From an uncultured Eubacteriales bacterium (GTDB lineage Bacteria > Bacillota > Clostridia > Oscillospirales > Acutalibacteraceae), in contig CATZCM010000032.1 in NCBI GenBank assembly GCA_958417225.1, forward strand, positions 1 to 14,756: a stretch of DNA of 14,756 nt, read 5' to 3'. Below, one piece after another: positions 1 through 5,861 of the stretch. The notes beneath the pieces are model-generated. The model did not search any database. It saw only the letters and a program-made list of their open reading frames with translations, and had not been told where the DNA came from. The position numbers and the translations under genes were made by a program. Numbering within the stretch: the stretch's first letter is position 1; each line of letters begins with the position of its first letter.

Positions 1-61
<61 letters not shown>

Positions 62-114
62 AAATCCTCCGACACAAGCACAAAAATCGATGTGTGATCG
101 TAATCGGAAAAAAA

Positions 115-191
115 TGGCGACCCGGAACGGGCTCGAACCGTCGACCTCTAGCGTGACAGGCTAGCGTTCTAACCAACTGAACTACCGGGCC
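115..191 (-). tRNA. tRNA-Asp (GTC) with encoded CCA
   Basis: The minus strand folds as a complete cloverleaf of 77 bases. The acceptor GGCCCGG pairs with CCGGGTC (one G-U pair), the anticodon loop CTGTCAC gives anticodon GTC (aspartate), and the T arm contains GGTTCGAGCC. The discriminator is G, as is usual for tRNA-Asp, followed by an encoded CCA. The gene begins only 5 bases after the end of tRNA-Val, so both must come from one transcript. Confidence 0.97.
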
Positions 192-196
192 ATTCT

Positions 197-272
197 TGGT
201 GGGAACAACAGGGCTCGAACCTGTGACCCCCTGCTTGTAAGGCAGGTGCTCTCCCAGCTGAGCTATGCTCCC
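197..272 (-). tRNA. tRNA-Val (TAC) with encoded CCA
   Basis: The minus strand gives a 76-base cloverleaf: acceptor GGGAGCA, D arm GCTCAGCTGGGAGAGC, anticodon stem CCTGC/GCAGG around CTTACAA (anticodon TAC, valine), T arm with GGTTCGAGCC, discriminator A and an encoded CCA. It is the first gene of the cluster, about 30 bases downstream of the likely transcription start. Confidence 0.97.
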
Positions 273-309
273 GACTATCGACGATTACTTATCTCTCATC
301 GACTTTTAT

Positions 310-338
310 ATAATACTACATTCTAAAATAAAAGTCAA
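310..338 (-). promoter_or_regulatory. Sigma-A promoter of the Val-Asp-Phe tRNA operon
   Basis: On the minus strand, -35 TTGACT (333-338) is followed by a 17-base spacer and -10 TATTAT (310-315). Transcription would start near 303, leaving a leader of about 30 bases before tRNA-Val. The near-consensus elements and ideal spacing suit a strongly expressed stable-RNA operon. Confidence 0.85.
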
Positions 339-544
339 CCCTTTTTTTGAGAAACTCCGATACGCACAAATTTTTTTTTAATGCTTAGTGTGTTTTGTCG
401 TTTTCATTATATATTATTCTATCATGACAAAGAAAATTCCTGTTTTTTATGATTTTAGAGAGTTGCATAGTTTTTGTGAATTTGCGAAGGTAATACAGGC
501 TCTATGCTTGTTTACGTTAAGTTTTTCTAATTTTTACTAAAAGC

Positions 545-573
545 TTGAGAGTTGTTTCTTTGTGTGATATACT
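545..573 (+). promoter_or_regulatory. Promoter of yfcE, extended -10 type
   Basis: TTGAGA (545-550), a 17-base spacer and TATACT (568-573), with TG one base before the -10 (an extended -10, TGATATACT). Transcription would begin near 580, leaving a 5' untranslated region of roughly 100 bases. The elements and spacing match the sigma-A consensus well. Confidence 0.75.
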
Positions 574-677
574 ATTTGTAGTGAGAATTCATATATGTCT
601 GTTTTCTTTATAGAAAAATAAAAATCTCTGTAGAGGGATGAAAATAATTACTATTAAACATATAGAGGTGTGATTTT

Positions 678-1220
678 ATGAAATGGATGGTTGCGTCAGA
701 TTTGCATGGTTCTGAGTTTTACTGTGAAAAATTACTTAATCGATTTGAAATGGAAAAGGCAGATAAATTATTATTGTTGGGTGATATTCTGTACCATGGT
801 CCGAGAAATGATTTGCCAAGTGGATATGGTCCCAAAAAAGTAATTACGGAATTAAATGTAATAAAGGATAAAATACTTTGTGTAAAAGGAAATTGTGATA
901 CGGAAGTGGATCAGGCAGTTTTGGAATTCCCAATGTCGGAATGCTACTCTGTTATATCATGTGAGAAAAATATGATTTTTGCAACGCACGGTCACCGTTT
1001 TAATGAGAACAATTTACCACCACTTAGAAATGGAGACGTGTTGCTGCATGGGCATACGCATGTGCCGGCGTATGTAGTGCACCAAAATTACAAATATATG
1101 AATCCTGGCTCAGTTTCTATCCCAAAGAATGGGAGCTATCATGGATACATGATTATAGATAATGATAGATTTGTTTGGAAAGACCTGTCCGGTGAAGTGA
1201 AAAGAGATGTCACACTTTAA
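678..1220 (+). CDS. yfcE: YfcE-type metal-dependent phosphodiesterase
   Basis: This 180-residue protein belongs to the calcineurin-like metallophosphoesterase superfamily and resembles E. coli YfcE along its whole length. YfcE hydrolyses artificial phosphodiesters in vitro with Mn2+; its natural substrate is not known. The dinuclear metal site is complete: D8-L-H10, G35-D36, G71-N72-C73-D74, H104-G-H106 and G125-H126-T-H128. Also present are the YfcE signatures HGPRN (40-44), GYGP (49-52), and NPGSVSIPK near residue 142. Length matches the family (about 180-184). The ATG is supported by AGAGGTG 7 bases upstream. It appears to be a single-gene unit with its own promoter at 545-573 and no clear intrinsic terminator after the stop. 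It is a cytosolic enzyme with no signal peptide. The family call is firm; the physiological role is open. Confidence 0.9.
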   Translation: MKWMVASDLHGSEFYCEKLLNRFEMEKADKLLLLGDILYHGPRNDLPSGYGPKKVITELNVIKDKILCVKGNCDTEVDQAVLEFPMSECYSVISCEKNMIFATHGHRFNENNLPPLRNGDVLLHGHTHVPAYVVHQNYKYMNPGSVSIPKNGSYHGYMIIDNDRFVWKDLSGEVKRDVTL

Positions 1221-1612
1221 ATTTAGGTTGTATAGAACTCAACTTTGAACGAAGCACTACGGTGTATCCGAGAAAAACGGTTTGATAAGGCTCATTTTGC
1301 TATATAAATCAAAAACCTGCTATCGAAAATTAATATGAGAACTGTTTTAAAATGCATGAAGTTGAGGTTGGAGGGGGTTAATTCGTTGTGCCGAAAGCGT
1401 TGTGATAAAATGATTTTTGGGGTGAATTTTTTTAGTTTTCGCAAGATTTAAATCAAAAAGGATGATAAAAGAGAGTAATAACTACAAAGGATAGTTTTTC
1501 TATTTTGAGATAGTGTTCGGTAAATTAAAACTTTTGAATGGTACGTTATTATTGGCCTTTATATCGTGAAAAGTTTACTTTTTCAGAAATGAATTCGAAA
1601 GTTATATACTAC

Positions 1613-1641
1613 TTGATTATATAATGTAAAAATGGTATTAT
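1613..1641 (+). promoter_or_regulatory. Probable asnS promoter
   Basis: TTGATT (1613-1618), a 17-base spacer, and TATTAT (1636-1641). The start would fall near 1648, leaving a leader of about 30 bases before the asnS ATG. It is the best match in the 459-base spacer and is correctly placed. Confidence 0.7.
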
Positions 1642-1664
1642 AAATAAAGTAGCACAAAAATATT

Positions 1665-1670
1665 GGAGGA
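1665..1670 (+). promoter_or_regulatory. Ribosome binding site that fixes the asnS start
   Basis: GGAGGA ends 9 bases before the ATG at 1680. An in-frame GTG at 1671 directly abuts this motif and could not be used with it, so the ATG is the start. Confidence 0.85.
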
Positions 1671-1679
1671 GTGCATATA

Positions 1680-3074
1680 ATGAAAAGAACAGAAATATCG
1701 TCAATTTATAAAACCCCTGAAGCATTTTTGAATAAAGAAGTTGTTGTATGTGGATGGGTAAGGACTCTTCGTGATTCCAAAAGTTTGGGATTTATCGATC
1801 TGAATGACGGAAGTTACTTCAAGGGAGTACAAGTTGTTATAGAAGATCAAAAGCTTGATAATTTTAAAGAAATCACAAAATTAAACGTAGGTTCAGCTAT
1901 TGTAGTGAAAGGTAATGTACTGCTTACCCCAGACGCTAAGCAGCCATTTGAAATCCACGCGACGTCAATTGATGTGGAAGGAAAATCTACACCAGAATAT
2001 CCACTTCAGAAAAAACGTCATACTATGGAATACTTAAGAACAATTGCACATTTACGTCCGAGAACTAATACATTTAGTGCGGCTTTTCGAGTTAGATCTG
2101 CAGCTGCTTTTGCTCTACACAAGTTCTTTAATGAAAGGGGATTTGTGTATGCACACACACCGATTATCACAGGAAGTGATTGTGAGGGCGCTGGTGAAAT
2201 GTTTACCATTACGTCTATGGACTTGGAAGAGTTGCCGAGAAGCAAAGATGGAAAAGTTGACTTTTCTCATGACTTTTTTGAAAAACATACCTCTCTTACT
2301 GTATCAGGTCAGCTAGAAGGGGAGTGTATGGCAATGGCCTTTGGTAAAATATACACGTTTGGGCCGACTTTCCGTGCCGAAAAGTCTTACACTCAACGAC
2401 ATGCGGCTGAATTTTGGATGATTGAGCCAGAGATTGCATTCGCAGATCTTGATGACGATATGGAGCTTGCTCGTGATATGATCAAATTTGTGATAAAGTA
2501 TGTACTTGATATGTGTCCGACTGATCTTGAGTTTTTCAATAAGTTTGTTGATAAGGGTTTACTTGATAGATTGCATAACGTAGTTGAGTCCGATTTCGCA
2601 AAAGTTACGTATACTGAAGCAATTGAACTTCTTGAGAAAAATAATGCTAATTTTGAATATAAAGTTTCCTGGGGCGTTGATCTTCAAACTGAGCATGAAA
2701 AGTATTTAACAGAAGAAATTTTTAAAAGTCCAGTTTTTGTAATTGATTACCCAAAGAAAATCAAGTCCTTTTATATGAGAGAAAACGAGGACGGCAAGAC
2801 AGTTGCGGCAATGGATCTTTTAGTTCCAGGTATAGGTGAAATTATAGGTGGTAGTCAGCGTGAAGAACGTTTGGATCTTTTAGTAAATCGTATGAAAGAA
2901 CTTAATTTAGATGAGAAAGATTACTGGTGGTACTTAGACTTACGTAGGTACGGTTCAACTAAACATTCTGGTTTTGGTCTAGGATTTGAGCGTTTGATTA
3001 TGTATCTTACTGGAATCAAAAATATACGTGATGTTCTCCCATTCCCGAGAACAACCGGTGTAGCTGAATTTTAA
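1680..3074 (+). CDS. asnS: Asparaginyl-tRNA synthetase
   Basis: This class IIb aminoacyl-tRNA synthetase charges tRNA-Asn with asparagine using ATP. From the ATG at 1680 the protein has 464 residues, the usual bacterial length. An N-terminal OB-fold anticodon-binding domain (about 1-110, with CGWVRTLRDSK) precedes the catalytic domain. The catalytic core shows GSDCEGAGEMF, motif 2 as FGPTFRAEKS (R232) and motif 3 as GFGLGFERL (R438), ending in the AsnRS-typical DVLPFPRT. FRAEKS followed by RHAAEFWMIEPE distinguishes it from aspartyl-tRNA synthetase, which is longer and carries an insertion in bacteria. It is transcribed from its own promoter at 1613-1641, without a T-box leader, and followed by a hairpin terminator before the aminotransferase gene. 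Presence of AsnRS means asparagine can be charged directly. An upstream in-frame GTG (1671) is unlikely because it touches the ribosome binding site. Confidence 0.97.
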   Translation: MKRTEISSIYKTPEAFLNKEVVVCGWVRTLRDSKSLGFIDLNDGSYFKGVQVVIEDQKLDNFKEITKLNVGSAIVVKGNVLLTPDAKQPFEIHATSIDVEGKSTPEYPLQKKRHTMEYLRTIAHLRPRTNTFSAAFRVRSAAAFALHKFFNERGFVYAHTPIITGSDCEGAGEMFTITSMDLEELPRSKDGKVDFSHDFFEKHTSLTVSGQLEGECMAMAFGKIYTFGPTFRAEKSYTQRHAAEFWMIEPEIAFADLDDDMELARDMIKFVIKYVLDMCPTDLEFFNKFVDKGLLDRLHNVVESDFAKVTYTEAIELLEKNNANFEYKVSWGVDLQTEHEKYLTEEIFKSPVFVIDYPKKIKSFYMRENEDGKTVAAMDLLVPGIGEIIGGSQREERLDLLVNRMKELNLDEKDYWWYLDLRRYGSTKHSGFGLGFERLIMYLTGIKNIRDVLPFPRTTGVAEF

Positions 3075-3081
3075 CCGCATT

Positions 3082-3113
3082 ATCCTCCCGTCAATTTCAG
3101 ATGGGAGGATTTT
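3082..3113 (+). terminator. Intrinsic terminator after asnS
   Basis: ATCCTCCC (3082-3089) pairs with GGGAGGAT (3103-3110), and the stem continues inward through G-U, T-A and C-G pairs to 11 pairs with a 7-base loop. It is followed by a short T tract, TTTTATA. The modest T tract and the 21 bases to the next ATG leave room for some read-through into the aminotransferase gene, for which no separate promoter is visible in the 60-base gap. Confidence 0.75.
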
Positions 3114-3134
3114 ATACCCGAAAGGAGATATGAT

Positions 3135-4394
3135 ATGAAATATCAAACGAAGCTGTTGGAAGAAGAGCAGGCTTTACGTGAGCAGTTTGACGAATATAAA
3201 AACCTTGGATTAAAACTTGACATGTCACGTGGAAAACCTTGCCCCGAGCAACTTGATTTATCTAAGGATATACTTAGTATAGTGTCTAATCAAAACGCTT
3301 ATCTGGTGAAATCCAAAGTCGATTGCCGAAATTATGGATTGCTTGACGGGATTCCTGAAATGAAGAAAATATTAGCGCCATTGTTTGGCGTACAAGAAAA
3401 AAATGTTATGGTTGGTGGAAATTCTAGCTTGGGGTTAATTTTTGATACTATATCGTGTTTTATGACGCACGGTGTTTGTGAGCAAAAACCTTGGAAAACT
3501 GGTAAAGTGAAATTTTTGTGTCCGGTACCCGGTTATGATCGGCATTTTACTATTCTTCAGTATTTTAATATTGAACCAATTTGTATTCCTTTAAATGAGG
3601 CTGGTCCTGATATGAACATGGTAGAGAAGCTTATTTCAGAAGATCCGTCAATAAAGGGAATTTTCTGTATACCGAAATATTCTAACCCAACTGGCATAAC
3701 ATACCAGGATGAAACGGTGAAACGGCTTTCTAAATTGCACCCAGCAGCAAAAGATTTTCGTATTTTCTGGGATAATGCGTACGCTGTGCATGATATTCGA
3801 GAAAAGGGTGATACTCTTCTAAATATAATGGATGAATGCATAAAAAACGGAAATGAAAATTTTCCTATAATTTTTGGATCAACTTCAAAAATAACATATC
3901 CAGGTGCAGGGGTAGCTGCAGTGGCTGCTTCTGAACAAAATCTAAAACAAATGAAAAAGCATTGGTCGGCACGTACAATTGGTTTTGACAAGATAAATCA
4001 GTTGAGGCATGCTTTATTTTTCAAAAACTACGACGGAATAATATCCCACATGAAAGAACATCGAAAGATATTAGAACCAAAATTTGATGTGACTTTGAAA
4101 GTACTGAGGGAAAACCTAGATGGTATTGCGACGTGGACTTCACCAAATGGTGGATACTTTATAAGTGTGGATGTGATGACAGGTTGCGCAAAAAAGGTTG
4201 TTGCTATGTGTAAGGAAGCCGGGGTTGTGTTAACGCCTGCAGGTGCAACGTATCCGTTCGGAATGGATCCACATGACAGTAATATTCGGCTTGCACCAAC
4301 GTATCCACCTATCGATGAATTAAAAAAATCTATGGAAGTTTTTTGTGTGGCTACAAAACTTTGTGCGATAGAAAAACTACGATTGGAAGTGTAA
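3135..4394 (+). CDS. Aspartate aminotransferase, subgroup Ic (fold type I, PLP-dependent)
   Basis: This 419-residue fold-type-I PLP enzyme most resembles the subgroup-Ic aspartate aminotransferases (Pfam PF12897-type, sometimes annotated MocR-like although no DNA-binding domain is present). The family interconverts aspartate plus 2-oxoglutarate with oxaloacetate plus glutamate. The signature LDMSRGKPCPEQLDLS (29-43) is diagnostic. PLP-binding residues are visible: N184 in YSNPTG, D213 and Y216 in FWDNAY, and the Schiff-base lysine K252 in GSTSKITYPGAG. R385 in NIRLAPTYPP is the expected carboxylate-binding arginine. The start has AAAGGAG 7 bases upstream. The stop is one base from the next ATG, so it is co-transcribed and probably translationally coupled with the histidine-phosphatase gene. 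The gene probably relies on read-through from asnS or a promoter I did not recognise. The subfamily call is strong; substrate preference in this organism is inferred. Confidence 0.9.
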   Translation: MKYQTKLLEEEQALREQFDEYKNLGLKLDMSRGKPCPEQLDLSKDILSIVSNQNAYLVKSKVDCRNYGLLDGIPEMKKILAPLFGVQEKNVMVGGNSSLGLIFDTISCFMTHGVCEQKPWKTGKVKFLCPVPGYDRHFTILQYFNIEPICIPLNEAGPDMNMVEKLISEDPSIKGIFCIPKYSNPTGITYQDETVKRLSKLHPAAKDFRIFWDNAYAVHDIREKGDTLLNIMDECIKNGNENFPIIFGSTSKITYPGAGVAAVAASEQNLKQMKKHWSARTIGFDKINQLRHALFFKNYDGIISHMKEHRKILEPKFDVTLKVLRENLDGIATWTSPNGGYFISVDVMTGCAKKVVAMCKEAGVVLTPAGATYPFGMDPHDSNIRLAPTYPPIDELKKSMEVFCVATKLCAIEKLRLEV

Positions 4395-4395
4395 A

Positions 4396-5025
4396 ATGAA
4401 AAATTATAGTATTTATCTGATACGTCACGGTTCAACTGACGCAAATGAGACAGGGCAGTACATCGGTTCAACTGACATGCCTTTGTCCCATAAAGGCAAA
4501 GAGAACTTACGTTATTTTAAGAAAAAGTATTCTTATCCACAAGCGGAGCTTTATTACACAAGTCCGCTTGTGCGCTGCGTGGAAACTACAAAGATATTAT
4601 ATCCCAAATCGAGTCCGATTGTTATTAATGGGCTTGCAGAATGTGATTTTGGGATGTGGGAGGGTCATACAGCTCAGGAACTTTCACATATACCAATGTT
4701 TCGAGATTATGTTAGTGGAAAAAGCAACATTTCGCCACCAAATGGTGAAAGTAGCAAGGATTTTACTTTTCGAATAGCCTCGACGTTTGAAACAATAGTG
4801 AATACGATGATGCAAACCGGGAAAACCTCTGTTGTGATAGTTACGCATGGTGGTGTGATAAGTACATTATTAGCTCTTTATGCATTGCCACGCGGAAGTT
4901 TTTATGATTGGATTGCAGAACCAGGGCAAGGATTTTCTGTTAGAACAATTCCGTCTTTGTGGTCTCGGGACAGGGTCGTAGAAGTTTTTTCGAGAATCCC
5001 TTTCTTAAAAAATGGACAACCATAA
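4396..5025 (+). CDS. Histidine phosphatase (phosphoglycerate-mutase-like) family protein
   Basis: This 209-residue cytosolic protein belongs to branch 1 of the histidine phosphatase superfamily, which transfers phosphate through a phosphohistidine. Catalytic residues seen are R10-H11-G12 (the nucleophile is H11), R60 in TSPLVRC, E82 in GLAECDFGMWEG as the likely proton donor, and H151-G-G after VVIVT. The layout fits small phosphatases such as CobC/PhoE-like enzymes better than true cofactor-dependent phosphoglycerate mutases, which are longer. No cobalamin genes are nearby, so alpha-ribazole phosphatase is not supported. The ATG begins one base after the aminotransferase stop and has only a weak GGAAG upstream, which suggests translation by coupling. 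That pairing hints at a shared pathway, but the substrate cannot be told from sequence. A terminator follows at 5063-5100. Confidence 0.85.
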   Translation: MKNYSIYLIRHGSTDANETGQYIGSTDMPLSHKGKENLRYFKKKYSYPQAELYYTSPLVRCVETTKILYPKSSPIVINGLAECDFGMWEGHTAQELSHIPMFRDYVSGKSNISPPNGESSKDFTFRIASTFETIVNTMMQTGKTSVVIVTHGGVISTLLALYALPRGSFYDWIAEPGQGFSVRTIPSLWSRDRVVEVFSRIPFLKNGQP

Positions 5026-5062
5026 AATATATTGAAAATGCAAATTTTTTTGTTTTGGTTCT

Positions 5063-5100
5063 TGGCGATACTTTATTGTGTGTATCGTTATTTTTGTTTT
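5063..5100 (+). terminator. Intrinsic terminator of the aminotransferase-phosphatase unit
   Basis: CGATAC (5066-5071) pairs with GTATCG (5082-5087), extended outward by two G-T pairs and one T-A pair, with a 10-base loop. A long T-rich tail (5091-5102, TTTTTGTTTTTT) follows. It sits 37 bases after the phosphatase stop. Confidence 0.75.
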
Positions 5101-5239
5101 TTATTTTGAGTATGAAAAATACGAAGAATTTTGATCTATTGTTGTGTTGATAGAGAAGTTGAAGGTTTTTAATCCTTTTGATGATTAAAAATGGGGAAAA
5201 GTTTGATTTTAATTATTACGATTTTCCAGATGAAATATA

Positions 5240-5493
5240 TATAATATCCGAAGGTAGGGACAATCAAGGAATTTAACGCGATTTGGGAAAATGAATAGGT
5301 GAAGGAACCTTTTAGTTTATTTCAGACATACTCAGATTATATCAGGGTTTTTGCTATCCAAGCAGCGATTTTTCTCTGCGTAGAAACACAGATGTAAAAT
5401 AGCTGTTTTCTTTTTGTGAAAAGGTTCAAACAACAGACAAATGAATATCAGCTACACAAAGCAGATGAAATTTAAAAACTTATCTGCTTTTTT
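5240..5493 (+). ncRNA. Candidate structured small RNA or attenuator-type leader, family unknown
   Basis: A perfect -10 element TATAAT (5240-5245), with only a weak -35, is followed by about 240 bases with little coding potential ending in an intrinsic terminator. The interior folds: GAACCTTTT (5305-5313) pairs perfectly with AAAAGGTTC (5419-5427) over a 105-base loop, and within it GAAA-c-ACAG (5383-5391) pairs with CTGTTTTC (5403-5410) with a single bulged C. TAGCTG (5400-5405) could instead pair with CAGCTA (5449-5454), and TCTGC (5375-5379) could pair with GCAGA (5461-5465) of the terminator, so alternative folds exist. It may be a free small RNA or a cis-acting leader of what follows. I do not recognise 6S, SRP, tmRNA, RNase P or riboswitch cores. 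Existence of the transcript is inferred. Confidence 0.35.
5458..5493 (+). terminator. Intrinsic terminator in the rpoB upstream region
   Basis: AAAGCAGAT (5458-5466) pairs perfectly with ATCTGCTTT (5482-5490), extended inward by a G-T and an A-T pair. The T tract runs through 5493 (six Ts from 5488). No recognised gene ends immediately upstream, which implies a non-coding transcript ending here. Confidence 0.8.
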
Positions 5494-5719
5494 ATTATCT
5501 CGAAAGGGACAAATCAAATATGTTGCGTAAAGAATTGTTCAAATGGCTTAAAGGTTGGGGAAAGAAGATTGTATGACGATTCATTAACTGTTTTGATTAT
5601 GGCAAGAAATACTTCTATCACTCGCTACAAATTCTGCAGGTACTGTGTCGGTTGTTTCTATATGATAGGTGCTGATAGATTTTCGGGTGCCGCAATTGCA
5701 AAAAAAGTTTAAAAAGTAC

Positions 5720-5756
5720 TTGACTTATTGACAGAAATGCAATATAATAATATATT
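5720..5756 (+). promoter_or_regulatory. Two interleaved sigma-A promoters for rpoBC
   Basis: Promoter 1 is TTGACT (5720-5725), 17 bases, TATAAT (5743-5748). Promoter 2 is TTGACA (5728-5733), 17 bases, TATATT (5751-5756). They are offset by exactly 8 bases on the same DNA face region, so they cannot be occupied together. Predicted starts are near 5755 and 5763. The first has a consensus -10 and the second a consensus -35; both have ideal spacing, which suits a highly expressed operon. Confidence 0.85.
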
Positions 5757-5861
5757 GCATCATCGTGGATTTTTGCACCCTGATCTCGTTAAGCAAGGAT
5801 TTTTGACGTGTGTTTTGTGTAATTATCACGATGGAAATAAACGAATGGAGTGATTGAGCCT
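5755..5861 (+). promoter_or_regulatory. rpoB 5' leader with long-range stem and direct repeat
   Basis: The 107-base leader can be closed by CATCGTGG (5761-5768) pairing with TCACGATG (5826-5833; seven Watson-Crick pairs plus one G-T). Inside lie two copies of GGATTTTTG (5767-5775 and 5797-5805). The Shine-Dalgarno site at 5847-5853 lies just outside the stem. The position suggests a role in autogenous or translational control of rpoBC, but that is inference. I did not recognise an L10-binding leader. Confidence 0.4.
5847..5853 (+). promoter_or_regulatory. Ribosome binding site that decides the rpoB start
   Basis: GGAGTGA lies 8 bases before the ATG at 5862. An in-frame GTG at 5850 is inside this motif and is therefore an unlikely start. 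Confidence 0.75.

Larger units (their letters stand above)
273..677. other. Divergent intergenic region between the tRNA operon and yfcE
   Basis: This 405-base AT-rich spacer separates two divergent transcription units. It holds the minus-strand tRNA promoter (310-338) and the plus-strand yfcE promoter (545-573). I saw no open frame with a plausible ribosome binding site and no RNA family signature in the 340-540 stretch; there is one loose inverted repeat GCATAG/CTATGC with a loop of about 30 bases, which I do not interpret. Confidence 0.7.
1221..1679 (+). other. Long AT-rich spacer upstream of asnS
   Basis: This 459-base region lies between yfcE and asnS. It contains the asnS promoter (1613-1641) near its right end and weaker promoter-like pairs, for example TTGAAT-18-TTTATA at 1534-1563. 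I looked for a T-box leader, common before Firmicute aminoacyl-tRNA synthetase genes, and found neither the conserved T-box core nor a terminator/antiterminator pair. The putative asnS transcript would have a leader of only about 30 bases. A strong Shine-Dalgarno-like run at 1370-1377 precedes a 21-codon TTG-start micro-ORF (1386-1451) of doubtful reality. Confidence 0.6.
5026..5861 (+). other. Long non-coding region upstream of rpoB
   Basis: This 836-base stretch separates the phosphatase gene from rpoB, where rplJ-rplL would be expected in most Firmicutes. In order it holds the terminator at 5063-5100; an AT-rich hairpin (TTTTTAATC 5166-5174 with GATTAAAAA 5183-5191); a TATAAT element at 5240-5245 and a candidate structured RNA ending in a terminator at 5458-5493; a 79-codon stretch open in one frame (5476-5709) containing micro-ORFs; two overlapping promoters (5720-5756); and the rpoB leader. 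I recognise no ribosomal protein remnant and no known riboswitch. Confidence 0.65.

Noticed and set aside
1671..1679. GTG at 1671 as the asnS start
   Set aside because: It directly abuts the GGAGGA motif; the ATG at 1680 has proper spacing and gives the normal family N-terminus.
1221..1679. T-box riboswitch upstream of asnS
   Set aside because: The conserved T-box core and a terminator/antiterminator pair were not found, and the best promoter leaves a leader of only about 30 bases.
4959..5150. A 63-codon hydrophobic ORF overlapping the end of the phosphatase gene
   Set aside because: It lies out of frame within the phosphatase gene, has no ribosome binding site, and its hydrophobic part is simply translation of the T-rich terminator at 5063-5100.
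5281..5310. Stretch GGGAAAATGAATAGGTGAA resembling part of a cobalamin riboswitch
   Set aside because: The B12 box and the remaining conserved core elements are absent, and no cobalamin genes are nearby.
5441..5530. A 29-codon ATG ORF running through the 5458-5493 hairpin
   Set aside because: No ribosome binding site, and most of it is the terminator stem and T tract.
5850..5861. GTG at 5850 as the rpoB start
   Set aside because: It lies inside the Shine-Dalgarno-like GGAGTGA; ATG 5862 is better spaced, though a start at 5850 would change only four residues.
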